Shown here one piece after another: positions 1-11,083 of a stretch of 64,000 nt of DNA. Each line of letters opens with the position of its first letter. Position 1 is the first letter of the stretch. The stretch is from Paulinella micropora (taxonomy: Eukaryota; Cercozoa; Imbricatea; Euglyphida). The stretch is from positions 394,818 through 458,817 of the forward strand of contig BJOX01000270.1 of NCBI GenBank assembly GCA_009731375.1. Direction: 5' to 3'. A program made the translations under genes and the position numbers. A model generated the notes under the pieces. That model did not search any database. It was given only the letters and a program-made list of their open reading frames with translations, and was not told the DNA's origin.

Positions 1-544
1 ATACATTTGATTTATGAACATGTACTTGTGGGTTCTTCACGTGGCACTTCCCCCGGGAAAAGTCGTAAAGCAGAAAACTTTGAATTTCCGATCTTTACTA
101 ATATAAAGATCGGCAATTCAAACGTCAGTAACAACCGATGTCATTGGTTACGAAAGCAAGGCTCACGCGCGTCTGAATCATTACGGAGCGAATGTGCCTT
201 GCTAACGAGCATCGTCCCAGGCGGAGTACCAAGGGAACCAGGCGGTCTTAGAAGATATGAGCCTTGTGACCTTAGATTTGTTAAGTCAGGCTTAAGCCGG
301 GTTAACCAATCCAAAATCACCAGTAACTGAGGAAGCAGTCCATCCGCAGAGAACCAAGCTTCCTATTTTTATTTTACTTGCTCGTGCAAGGTGGAAATGA
401 TTTTTCTGCAAGAATTTCTGCTTGTGGGATTTATTTTTCCAAAATTGACCTCGACAACGTGACCTATGACATGAGCTGCAATAGACTGTGAAGAAATTTT
501 ATTACCAGCCTCACATGCAAAGCAACATTATTGACCAGCACCGG
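1..544. other. Non-coding left flank
   Basis: No coding region, RNA gene or element end could be recognised here. An open frame from 7 to 330 has no recognisable motif and is probably chance. The only structure seen is the hairpin at 82-119. Confidence 0.4.
82..119. repeat. Inverted repeat / hairpin
   Basis: A perfect 10-bp stem, CCGATCTTTA against TAAAGATCGG, surrounds a 6-nt loop. It is extended outward by GAATT/AATTC with mismatches. Its role is unknown. Confidence 0.6.
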
Positions 545-596
545 ACACAACTGTGGTTCTACTTATCCGTAGGATTTTTAGTACCAAAGCCTGTTT
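545..596. repeat. 52-bp palindromic repeat, copy 1
   Basis: Matches the shared consensus: left arm ACACAAC..GGTTCTA, core TTATCCGTAGGATTTTT, right arm degenerate. It lies 3' of the DUF7869 gene, outside coding sequence. Confidence 0.7.
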
Positions 597-882
597 GCTT
601 CCACTGAGTTTATTAAACAGTTACGTCGATGTAAATTTTCTTGATGTAGGATAAAGTGAAAACCGGTAGCTTGATCCCAGTGTTTTGAGAAAAGTTTCTG
701 ACCACATTGCTCAACATTGCACTTGCGGAGTCGACAGTTTACTGATTCATACTCTGAGCGATCATGACATCCAAACAAGACCCGCAATTCTTCATATGTA
801 GTCGTGGTAGAGACCACAGACAATGTTTCTAGTAAAAAACAAGCTGCATTAGTGACTTGGACCCTGAGCAACAAAAAAAAAA

Positions 883-3800
883 TCATAAGTCTTCACGTGT
901 TGACCTCGCCCTCTTGCGTACATTGCATTGCACGCTTGAAGAACTTGCAGACTCTGAGTTATCCTCGGCATCTGAGGAAGAGGGAGAAGTTACAGGTCGT
1001 TTTTTGTTTGATTTTCGAGTTGGATTTAGAGCTGGAGCCTGCTTGACAGCCTCCACGATGTGCAGGCCTGGAGTAGCCCGCAGTCTGATGTCGCTGGTGA
1101 TGAGCCTGATGAGGTTTTGTCGAATCATGTTCCCTTTTGTGAGCAGGTCCGAAGATTTTCCCCAGTGCACTAACATCGGAGCTGCAAGTTGCTGCCCTTG
1201 AACCTGGTTATTTTCGTCGCTCCCGGCCAGAAATAGATTTTCATCGGGTGTGATCTTGAACCTCACGTCATTGTCCACATCTTGGCCCTGTGATCGCAGA
1301 GTTTCCATCAACCTCTGGTCCTTCTCCGTGATTTTTTCCTTTTTCTCACCGTACTTTCCTAGAAACACGTCCCCCTCCTCTCCGTACCAACGAACCCTCA
1401 TCCATGTTGCACAACCCAGACGGTCCTGGAAAATTTTCAGGATCTTGAACACGCACACAGGCTGCTGGGTTTTTCCTGACTCTTCTTCGACCGAGTACTC
1501 AACTCTAGCCAAGACCATGTCATTAGGCTTCAGGAAAGGTTGTCTCTTTTTCAAGGCTGCGGTGTTATCATCTCTTCTCTTCTCAGCTCCGTCTGTCGAT
1601 CGACCTTGGTTAGGGAAGCGGATATCGAATTTCTCGAGCGGAGTGATGTCTCCAAGGTGGGCGTCCTGGGCTGTGACTCGGTTTGAATTTCGACTTGCAG
1701 TCGCCAACTGGTTTCGATTGACTGGCAGGAATGAAACCTGCGGCAAGTTGGAGTCAGGTGCACCACCTACAGAGGTCTTCGCTTCCCTTGCAAACCCAAC
1801 ACCTTCTAATAGTACATCCTGCTGGTCGGTTGTAGAAGGACCATCGAATTCAATTGCCTGCTCGTTTGAATCAATCATCTCTACAGCATCAAAAGAAATT
1901 GCAGCGTCTTCAGTTAAATTACTTCCAGTGACGGAATTGGAGGTAATCTCAGGCTGCTCTTGCACGTCTCTTCCTCCTGCCTGTGCATTGCTTGCGTTTG
2001 GTGGTTCTTGCTGCTGAGATTCCTGCTGTAGAAAAGCACACCAGCATGTTTGTGCATTGAAGAGCAACACCAGAGATGTTATAAGTGGCACATGGAGGAA
2101 GTAAACAATTTTGTACTGTTTTGCAAACAAACTCAAGGTGGTGAGTGCTTCAATGTTGAGACATGAAGCTGCAGATTGTTGCATGCAAGAGGACTCTTAC
2201 CTGGTGCTCAGGCACTTCTCTATGGGCTTGCAGAAAAGTGTGGTAAAAACCCCAGGTTTCAGGTCCTACAATTTCTTCTTGCAACGCCAAATCTCGAGTG
2301 CATACACTGCTCTTGACATGCGCAGCCAAGTTTGCGGCAGCAGTCTGCTTTTGTCGGCGAGCAAGGTTTCTCGTTTCGTTGTCCTGTCTGTTGCTGATGA
2401 TGACGTCGCGTTGCGCAGAGGCAAGCTTGACACAAAGCTCACAATCTGACTCTTGCAAAGCGGCTTGATGAGCGCGAACCTTTTTCCATGAGCGCAGGGT
2501 GTCCTCGGTCGGTAGGCGGATTAAAGGTCGCCGGCCACCTTGTCCTGCAGACCACTCTCCTGCATCGGAAGTGTCCGACGAGTAGCTTGGTGTTGGACTG
2601 CTGTCATCAATCTCCGATTCATCCACAGGAACCTTAAGGAAAGATTCAAGACCTAGGATGATCTTGTCCAGCTCAGTGATATTGAAGAGAGACACTGCGG
2701 GGACAAAAAACAAAGTTTCTGGAAGCTGAAGCCGTAGTGGCGTTTGGCTGGGAATCCAATTCTCCATGCGGATCCACTCTTTTGTTGCAAGCAGACTCCA
2801 CCTTCTTCGTCCAGAAGTTGGATATCAAACAGGAACCCATGAACATCGCGAGACCCGCAAAAGGTATCCTTGTTGAAGGCTTGCGGTTCATCGTAGAAAC
2901 GCTTAAAGTTCACAATCCAGTTGCGTTTCAGCACGCAGACATGAATAACCTCGTTTTCCATTCCCAATTTGCAAGCTTTCGCCAGCTCAGGAAATGTGTG
3001 CGCAGGGTTTGCCCACAGGTAGTGGGTGATATTGGAAAACTTTGAGTCCACGTCCGCGTGGGTATGACCAACAGGGAGGAAACTGGCTTCGACTTGCTTG
3101 AACAAGGTGCATTCTACCAAAGAGGCGGCCCATGCGAAGAAAACATGAGTCTTGTTGTCAGCGTTGGTATTGTCCATCTGGATGAAGAGCTTGGGTGCAA
3201 GCTTGCCATCTGGGGTTTTGGGAAGAAATTGAAAAAAGTCCATCAGCAAAGTGATAGTGGTGTCGACAGTGTGCGGCACATCTGCCGGAGCGACGTAACA
3301 ACACGTGCCAACACCGTGGATCAACATGGCAATGACCCTTGCCTGCGTCGTGGCTGCTGCGTTGTCCCGATCTCGAACTCCATTGGCAAAAGGATAGGCG
3401 GTCTTAGCTTGGTCCATTCCATCAATCGCGACGCTTGCGTAGAGGCGAGGTTGTTCACGAGCCAACTTGACGTGATTAGCATAGACCGCTCGTTCCTCCC
3501 TGACCTCGCTGAAGTGCGAAGCCCTTCTTCGACGAACAGCATGCAGTTCCTCTTTCGTTTTGGCGGCCATCAAAGCTGTAAAAGATTCAGTGCATTCCTT
3601 GCACTTACCAACCGGGGGATCTTTTCTGATGACAAGATCTTCAAACTTGGAGCGTTTGTTTAGCGAGCCTGTCCAAATTTTCAGGAATGTAGACTCGGTC
3701 TTGTCCCAATCAATGTGAGAAGCAGGATATTCGATCTTGGCCCCATGAATGGCAGCTTCCCAGTAGGTTTTTTTTCTCTGGTAAGGCAAGTAGGTGAACT

Positions 3801-4914
3801 TGGAAGCAGGATCTTTTCCCCCAAGGTCTTTCTGCGCAAAACATATTGGCAACTACGAAGAGGAGGCAATGAAATATAAAAAGAGGAGGGCAACAGAACC
3901 TAGGTTCCAATTATCCGTAGGATTTTTGGAACCGAGTTGTGTTTGCTTGCGCAACGAGGAAAATAGAAAAACGACAGCATGAATTTACACATGTTACAAT
4001 AAAACAAAGAAATGAGGACGCCAGCAAGACCTTGAGGTTGTTGAGGTATTTTTCAAAGTAGCATCGCTTGAAACCACCTCGGTCTACATCGATGTCTGAG
4101 CGGAGAAGCCGACGCTGGTTGGGATCTCGGTCGCTGATGGATCGAAAGACTGCCCAACGATGGTAGCTCAAGCCGTATATGCGGCGGACACAAGCCTCAC
4201 AAAAAGGAAATTGTGCCACAAGAATGGTTTGCAAATGATCAACTTCCGCTTTTGAGTTGCGGTTATTGCGCATCAAGTCAAGAATGACCTCGCTCTGGTA
4301 GGACCTGTTCAAAGTCCAGAAACGCAGACTTTTCAAAGCGAGACGATTAATAAGCTGAGGGGTTTGGTCTCCTTCCAAACCAAGACAACAGTGCTTGACA
4401 GAAGATAAACTTTGCTGCCACTGAGATTCCAACACTTGCTTCGGCAGCCTAAGGGTTGCAGAGAAAATCAAAAAACAACTGTATGAAACTTTCTTACTCC
4501 AAACTGAACAGAATGATGTTGGAGATTCTCTATGCAAAAGGGCTTGAAAATATACGATGGGTTCTTAACACAACAATGTTCCAAAAATCCTGCGGATAAC
4601 TGGAACCAAACACGTGTTGGTGCTTTTGTAGGTTTTCCACAAGCAAAATGTTTTCCTTTTTGGTGCACAGGCGAAAAACAAGGCTGACAGTCTGCAAACG
4701 TCATGTGTGACCTCTTGTGACGTCGTCGACTGGACTCCTGGTCGCTTTGCTCAGCACCAGAGTCACTTGCAGAAACGTTGCCTTGGTCCTGCTGGGCAAG
4801 TTCTTCACCGTACAAAGCTTGCAACATGTGCTGATAATCTTCAAGGCTGTCAACCTTGACGTCGTCCACGTGACTGCATGAATGTGTATGCATGTGTTTC
4901 CCGATGTCGTTCAC
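883..4914 (-). CDS. DUF7869-type putative transposase, multi-exon
   Basis: Probable exons on the minus strand are ~4914-4615, 4448-4031, 3831-~2700, ~2700-2201 and 2025-883 (stop). Three introns have GT-AG ends: ~4615-4449, 4030-3832 and 2200-2026. The order FCEAC (4191-4205), KCKEC (3591-3610), IDGMDQ (3409-3426), MDNTNADNK (about 3150-3180) and GHTHADVD (3040-3068) matches DUF7869 proteins, whose core I infer to be RNase H-like with D, D and H/D active-site candidates. This suggests a DNA transposase or integrase-like role, which is inference. The last exon is acidic, then has an SH3/Tudor-like patch (NDMVLARV at ~1520, WMRVRWYGEEGD at ~1370) and a basic tail. The frame changes near 2700; a CCCCGCAG acceptor there suggests an unresolved short intron. 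The start is uncertain: a possible upstream exon at 4915-5092 reads LDDIIKVIEIEV. Two introns carry palindromic repeats. The gene is divergent from the ParB-methyltransferase gene. Confidence 0.65.
3891..3944. repeat. 52-bp palindromic repeat, copy 2
   Basis: Contains GGTTCCAATTATCCG and GGATTTTTGGAACC, and ends GTTGTGTTT. It lies inside the 4030-3832 intron of the DUF7869 gene. Confidence 0.75.
4567..4618. repeat. 52-bp palindromic repeat, copy 3
   Basis: AACACAAC left arm, GTTCCAAAAATCC and GGATAACTGGAACC core, GTGTT right arm. It sits at the 5' edge of a DUF7869-gene intron and may supply the GTGTTTGG splice donor on the minus strand. Confidence 0.75.
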
Positions 4915-5176
4915 ACTGAGTTTTCATGTTGGTGTTTTCGACGAGCAGCTGAAGCAGAGGTTCTCTTGACTTCTGCACCTTGACCTCGATCTCGATGACT
5001 TTGATAATGTCGTCTAGAGCTAGAAACATATGCTTGCGACTTCCTGTCGTGCAAGGAGTTGACAACAGCAGTGGTGGAACTAGCCAAGACACCCAGCGGC
5101 AGAGGTTGAGCGATGGCTTTGTTCTGCATGTGAAAAGGCTACGGTAACCGAGGTGGTGTTCTCGGCGGAAATATCA

Positions 5177-5229
5177 AACACAACTTTGGTTCTACGAATC
5201 CTCAGGATTCCTGGAACCAAGGTCTGTGT
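5177..5229. repeat. 52-bp palindromic repeat, copy 4
   Basis: AACACAACTTTGGTTCTACG, core AATCCTCAGGATTCC, then TGGAACCAAGGTCTGTGT. It lies in the divergent intergenic region. Confidence 0.7.
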
Positions 5230-5702
5230 CTAGTGGGTTTGCAACCAGACCCAAAATGAACCAGATTCAAAGTGCCCAAATTCTGAACTTCAGCTCGACA
5301 ATGTGCCATTGGGTCCTGTCAGGCCTACCGTTTGATTCCTCTCAGTGCAAATTGGTAAGACAAGTGAACATGCAAGCGAAATTAGCAAAACATTTGGTCA
5401 GACAAGCAATTCGGCAAAGACTTAAATGAAAAAGCCAACGCTTTAGTCAGCAATGGCACGCACCCAAACCAGTTTGACAGGCTGTCCCACTTCATAAATC
5501 AAGTTTTTACCAAGCACCAAAGTGCTGAAGGCCTGTGGTGCAAACCTCAGACCAGAAGCTTAGGCTACGGGTGGAGACATAACAAGGCTACACGCAAGAC
5601 GAGAGGAGGTGCTCCGGGAAGGGGGAGAAAGCCCACCCCGAGGGGTATAGGTATCGCACGCAGCAAAGGGCTTACCGTGACAGGGACACTCCAAGTAGAG
5701 GT

Positions 5703-5754
5703 AACACAACTTCGTTCCAGGAATCCTACAGATAAGTAGAACCGATGTTGTGTT
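5703..5754. repeat. 52-bp palindromic repeat, copy 5
   Basis: One of the most symmetric copies: AACACAAC and GTTGTGTT ends surround GTTCCAGGAATCC and GATAAGTAGAACC. It ends 3 bp before the likely ATG of the ParB-methyltransferase gene. Confidence 0.75.
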
Positions 5755-5757
5755 AGG

Positions 5758-8700
5758 ATGATCCGTCTCAAGACTACAGCCAAGCGACCCTTTGCACTAT
5801 GCCGATCGGTTTCTATCCCCCACGTAAACCAGACTGTGCCGGAAACGATGTTTTTCCTCCTGCCCAAAGGGCAGAAACCTGGGAAGAAAAAAATTTCCTC
5901 CACAAACAAGGAGTATGAGCAGATGCTGCAAGATCCCGAGGACCAACATGTCCTTCTCAAGCACGAAGGAGAGTGGTTCCCACCTACTTCTTCTTTTTTG
6001 CACAAAAAACTTTTTTTTTTCGTGCATTTTGCTGCCGTCGGAAGTTTTTGTGTTTAGAAGTCTTGTTGCTTTGATGCTTTTCTTCATTCGTTTTCCCCTT
6101 GGTTCATAACAGGTACAAGTTCTCATGGAAAGATTTTGTCGCTCCCGTGCCGAAATGGTATTCTCTGTGCGTAAAGGATGTTAATCTCGAGCTGATTCTG
6201 GTCTGATTTCTTCATGTTGTGATGCTTGTTTTTGTAAGTTTTGATGGGAAGCATGTATGGAGGAAGCAACACAACATTTTCTTTTGTCATTTTTACTTTG
6301 AAATTTGTTAAAGTGTTTACATTTTCATCAACGCAATGCTGTTCTACTTATCTGTAGGATTTTTGGAACATAGTTGTGTAAAAAATTTCTTTTCCTTGCT
6401 GTGTTTATCGACCTCAATTACTTCATCATTTCATAAATTTAAAAAACACAAGTTTTTTATTTCGGCAGATGCTTACTTGCTTCTCGGTTCTGTGGCAATT
6501 GAACCTTCAAGAATATCAAGAAGCGGGCGTTGACTCTGCCATGCTTGCCGATCAGCTCTACAACATGCTCGATTCCTTCAAGGTTAATGATGGTTTCAAG
6601 ACTACGCCTGGGAAAGGGTTCCGTATGCCATGGTACCATCACACAATTCGATTCGTTTTTTGTCCCTCGTCATTTTGTCTGCAGCACAACTTGCTTCCAA
6701 AAATCCGTCAGATAACTGGAACCAGATGTCTGTTTGGTTAGGAACAAAGACAAGACAAATTTCTTGTACAAAAAGGCCATCGAAAAGAATCTGACAAATC
6801 CGTTTCCTGCCATCAAAAATCTCCCAATCGTTTCTTGCATCACAAAAAAAGGGAAGGCAACGGAAGATCTTATTCCCACTGGCGTTTTCTCGTGGGTGAC
6901 GGAAGAAATGGGAACGAAACCCTCAACAAGCAGTTCCTCAACTGCAGGCTCGTCTACTTCGAGCCTGTCACGCTCCAGTTCAACGAGTTCCGCAGCATCA
7001 TCGCCGAAAAATCCCAGTATAACTCAGACATTTTTTGGGTCCCCTTCGAACCAAACCAAGGTGGTTGCTTCACCGACAGCAAGTAGGGTCCAGTCCCCTT
7101 CTTCTCTTGTCCTGGGCAGCAACACTGCACCTGTTCCTATGATTGTTGTTGCCGAAAACGAAGACACGCAAGAAACTCCTGTCGTTCACGACCAAGCAGC
7201 CGACACCAAAAGTAAGCAAACAAGCATGGAAGTTGAACAGGAAGAATTAGAAGAACCCGACGAAGAGAGCGTTGAAGAAGAGGGTGAACCGACTGAGCAA
7301 CAAGAAGATAAACATGATAAGCCAGAGGAACAGGAAGGGGAACAAGGCGAGGAACAAAAACCTTCTGCACCGTTGGAGGAAGAAGAAGAGGAAAAAGGCA
7401 AGGAAAAAATCCTCGCTTGAAGCGCAAAAAGATCTGGCAAGGGAGTTCACCCTGCAAACAAAACAATCAAGAAGAGGCTGCAGACTTCAAGTGCACGTGC
7501 AAGATCTTTGGCGTCCCGTGCTGACGAACGCGACAACCGAGATACAATAGCTGTGAATATCCAACAGAAGACCATCCAGTCTGAGCGCAAGCAGGGTGAA
7601 TCCCTCACCGAATTGGAGAAAACGTATCTCAGAATTCGCATGAAGCACGAGGTTGGAAAGTTCGAGATCTTCTACAAGCGTCTTTTCAGAGCAAGTCCCT
7701 CTTGGCAGACTCGACCGCTGAACACCAACCAAGTCAAAAGCCTTGTGGGCAAGATCAAGGAAAACCGTTTCGAGAACCTGCCGCCTGCTTATGTTTATCC
7801 AGTGATGTTGACGGCCAAAGGCAAACAAAGTATTGGGTTAATCGACGAGGATAAGTTTGTTCAACCGTTCTGGAATGACCCGTTGAATTACACGCAATTC
7901 TTCACTATTCAACAGTTCCAGGAGGCCACCGCTGGTCTCATCCCTGAGCGCAAGGTCACGGAGAACACTCAGTCGGCTTGGCCTACGGACGAAGTCAAGA
8001 GGACTTACTCGAACGCGAAGCACCAAGATGTCTACTACTTGGTGCTTGGAGGAAACCATGGAATCGCCGCACTCAAGGAGGCTCTGGCTACAGACCCCAA
8101 ATTGGCTCACCCGCTTTTGTGCTTCAAGTCTTGCCTTGTGTACGTCAACTTGACCAAGCTGGATGCCCATGTCGTGGGCAGCATAAATCAGAAGGCGGCC
8201 ATGCATCACTGGAAAGAGGACGATTTTGCTACGGTCAGTCCCTTTTTCCTTTTCCGCAACACAATGTCGGTTCCAATTATCCGACGGATTTTTGGAACAA
8301 GCTTCTGTTTGATTTTTGTTGGTCCAGCCACCAATTCAATTTGTGAATTTTGTCAACACACCTTGGTTCCAAAAATCCGTCAGATAAATGGAACCGGTCC
8401 TGTGTTCGCTTTTTTACTTGCTTTCTCTTGTTTGATGGCGTTGCAGCATAGGTTGAAGGAGGAAATAACCTGTTTTTGGTTGCTGGATTGCTTCTAGGTC
8501 CTGAAGTTGCGTTCTGAGCTGTTGGACTTGGTTCCCAAAGACGAAAAAGACAAAGACGTGTACTTGAGGTCGTTGGTGGGAAACAATACCATCTATGGCA
8601 GAGCCAACATGTTGAACGAAGAAAAGCGCTGGAACATCCTTCTCATCGCCAGAGTAGTCACTCGCGCTTGGCCTGGTGAAGAAGCCTTCAAGGCTGCTGC

Positions 8701-10978
8701 CAAGGACAGCCAAGCGGACCCGGAGCTGTACACGTTGGTGAACAACCTTCGCAATTCCTACGCTCTTCTCCGTACTGCTACGCTTCCATCTAACTTATGG
8801 GACATGCTGGAGAAAGTCAACAAGTCGGTTGAAGACGAGTGGATCAAGAACACTGCACAGTACAAAGCGTTTAAGTCAAAGAAAAATCCTGGCCTTGGGG
8901 AAGAGGAGCTCGTGAGGGAAACCATCGAATTCTCGGAGTACGCCAATCCTCTCAACAGAACTATACTTGCCGCTATGCAAGAAGGAGTTCTTATGAACTT
9001 CTTCATGAGTGCCTCAGCAACGTCCTTCGTGGACACTTGAAGCTCAACAAAGTCGTCAACTGGCTGAAGGCAGAGAAGAACGTGGTCACTGTCAAAGTTG
9101 TCATTGCGAAGCACTTTAAAGAGTTTGACGACTTTTCAACTGCTCGTTTGCAACAAATCCTGGGTCCCCAGTTTACATCACAATTCGTCATTGACCTCGC
9201 CAAAAGCACAAATGACCTCATCAAGAAAGCTCAAGCCGATGCCAAAAAAACCATGAAGAAGAAAATGAGGGCTGCCAAAACGACGGAAGAAAAGAAAAAG
9301 ATCGAAGAGGACGAGGAGCATGAGTCCGACCTGTACGAGCAAATGTGGACGTGTATTCCTCCAGAGTACCGCAGAAGTCTTGAAACCATGCACCAGCTCG
9401 AGAAAGGCTGAAGGAGAGGCATGCTCGCGAAACTGAAGAACAGCTGCGTCGCATGTCGTCAGAGTCATCAGGTTCTTCTTCTGAGCCAGTCTCATGTTCC
9501 AGCTTGGCCGAGGATGCTCAAAGTTTGTGGACATGGGACGTGAAGCATCCCATTGAAATCAATTCAGACGGGTCTGGTTACATTTGCCGCAGTCTTTTGG
9601 CTATGAGCATTCATGCTCCCAGTGCCGATCTCCTCAATCCTACCGACGCACTCAACAATACGCTGTTTACTCCTTTTCAACCCCTGACGGAGTTTGCCAG
9701 CCTCAGAAGAGTGGTTACTTATAAGTATGTCAAATTCAACGCAAAAACTTGTTCGGTCCAGTTTAGGTTCAAGTATGTCAACTTGAACGCGCCCTGGGGC
9801 TGGGGTCAAGGTGACTGGGATGCAAGGCCCTGGACTAACACGGATTATGCTCACGCTCTTCGAAAAGCTGTAGGTAATGATTGCGTTTCTTGCTTAACAC
9901 ACCTTGGTTCCAAAAATCCGTCAGATAACTGAAGCATGACATGTGTTTACTGTTTCCAAGGGTTTACAGGTCACGTTCACGTTTTTCTTGTTTTTTGTAG
10001 AGATTTGCATGCCGGAAGAATCGTTGCCAGATGCAACAAGAGCGGAACCCACCGAGTTTATCGTCGGCGTCCACGTCCCTTTGAAGCAGATTGCTGTCGT
10101 TTTGGACGCAGCCAATCGCGCCGGTTACTCTTGCACTTTTCCTATTGCTGTCGTCGGCACCCGTTGGAAGCCTTCTTTCGAGTACTCAGATCATTCTCGG
10201 GTCAACACAGATTGTGTTCTACTTATCCGTCGGATTTTTGGAACCATGTTGTGCTGTGATAGTGCATCGTGGTCGTCGCCTGCTACTACAACAGCTGCTA
10301 CACCAGGTTCGCGACCTGGGACCAGGCCCTGGATCTTCTGTTTGCGCCCACTGGTCCTGAGCTCTGTCAAATGGCTCAAGACGCTTTGGACGAACAACTT
10401 GAATACGTCATGCCTTTTGAAGTAGAAGGAAGTGGCAATTGTTTTCTTGTTCAGCACGAGGGTCACAAGTTTACGCTTAAGGGAGAGTCGAACCCTGTGA
10501 ACAAGTCGTCGGAGCCTGTCAAGCTTGACAAAAGTTTTTTCACATTTCAGATTCTTAACGGGTTCTCATCGCTTCTGTTTTTTTGCCTTGTTTTTCAGCG
10601 TTGGCTTACATGTTCGGCGGTGACAGTAGCAAATACCTCGTTGTCGACTTTTGCTGCGGCAGTAGGTCGTTTACAGTAGGTGGTTTAACACTTGGGTATC
10701 ACACTTTAGCCCTCGATAATGACGTGGGTCAGATGCTTGGTTTCCAAAGTCGTGTACGTAAGTTCCAGGAGGATCATGTGCGTATCATGAGAAAAGCTTT
10801 GAAGCCACCTAGGCCGAAATACGGTGGGCTGAAAGGTCCTCTTGATGTCCACCTGATTCCTTTCCAGTACGGTTCGATTGAGTCGACCACGGATATCATC
10901 ATTCCTTTTTTCAAAGTTGGAGAAAGAGTCAAAGGGCGCACAGGGTTCAGGGGACGAGAATGAGTCAGACAAGGAGTA
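5758..10978 (+). CDS. ParB-like / amino-methyltransferase fusion, multi-exon
   Basis: Exon-like segments are 5758-~6018, ~6115-6200, ~6470-6650, ~6734-8231, ~8498-9411, 9412-~9873, ~10002-10198, ~10270-10540 and ~10601-10978. Two segments support ParB: RPLNTNQVKSLVGKI (about 7714-7758) and VLGGNHGIAALKEAL (about 8041-8090), resembling the GNHR region. A methyltransferase-like module follows: NAPWGWGQGDWD (9786-9821) resembles motif IV (N/D-PP-W/Y), and VVDFCCGSRSF (~10643-10672) with GLTLGYHTLALDND resembles the SAM-binding motif I. Motif IV before motif I is the permuted beta-class order of N6-adenine/N4-cytosine methyltransferases. Motif I has R where the second G is usual. The middle is Ser- and Glu-rich. 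An in-frame TGA at 7418-7420 and frame changes near 8985 and 9395 mean decay, missed introns or sequence errors. ParB-methyltransferase fusions are known from phages; the DNA-modification role here is inference. Confidence 0.55.
6331..6379. repeat. 52-bp palindromic repeat, copy 6
   Basis: ACGCAATGCTGTTCTACTTA start, core TATCTGTAGGATTTTTGGAAC, then GTTGTGT. It lies in the intron between the exon at ~6115-6200 and that at ~6470. Confidence 0.7.
6683..6735. repeat. 52-bp palindromic repeat, copy 7
   Basis: AGCACAACTTGCTTCCAAAA, core AATCCGTCAGATAACTGGAACC, then CTGTTT. It lies in an intron of the ParB-methyltransferase gene. Confidence 0.7.
8258..8310. repeat. 52-bp palindromic repeat, copy 8
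   Basis: AACACAATGTCGGTTCCAAT, core TTATCCGACGGATTTTTGG, then CTGTTT. It is the first of two copies in the ~8232-8497 intron. Confidence 0.75.
8355..8406. repeat. 52-bp palindromic repeat, copy 9
   Basis: Inverted relative to copy 8: AACACACCTTGGTTCC, AAATCCGTCAGATAAATGG, then CCTGTGTT. It is the second copy in the same intron, 44 bp away. Confidence 0.75.
9896..9947. repeat. 52-bp palindromic repeat, copy 10
   Basis: AACACACCTTGGTTCC, AAATCCGTCAGATAACTG, then ATGTGTT. It lies in the ~9874-10001 intron that separates the methyltransferase motif IV exon from the next exon. Confidence 0.75.
10204..10258. repeat. 52-bp palindromic repeat, copy 11
   Basis: AACACAGATTGTGTTCTAC, TTATCCGTCGGATTTTTGG, then CATGTTGTGCTGTG. 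It fills most of a short intron (about 10199-10270), so the intron is little more than the repeat. Confidence 0.75.
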
Positions 10979-11083
10979 GGACCAGGTTTGACCTGTATTG
11001 TTTTCTTTTTTTTGACTCCACGCTGACCAATTTATTTGGTTGGGTTGTTTGTCAAATTGCAGAGTTCATCTCAGCGTCAAACC

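Larger units (their letters stand above)
4915..5757. promoter_or_regulatory. Divergent intergenic / shared promoter region
   Basis: This interval separates the divergent DUF7869 and ParB-methyltransferase genes and so should hold both promoters, which is inference from gene order. No TATA element was identified with confidence. It contains palindromic repeats 4 and 5, one next to each gene start, and possibly an unresolved first exon of the minus gene (4915-5092). Confidence 0.4.

Noticed and set aside
1-330. rRNA or small-RNA gene in the first 330 bp
   Set aside because: No conserved rRNA, snRNA or tRNA box could be matched, and the hairpin at 82-119 alone is not enough.
1250-3663. Plus-strand frames at 1250-2017, 2111-2449 and 3058-3663
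   Set aside because: They are antisense shadows of the DUF7869 gene, whose minus-strand frames carry the family motifs and splice signals.
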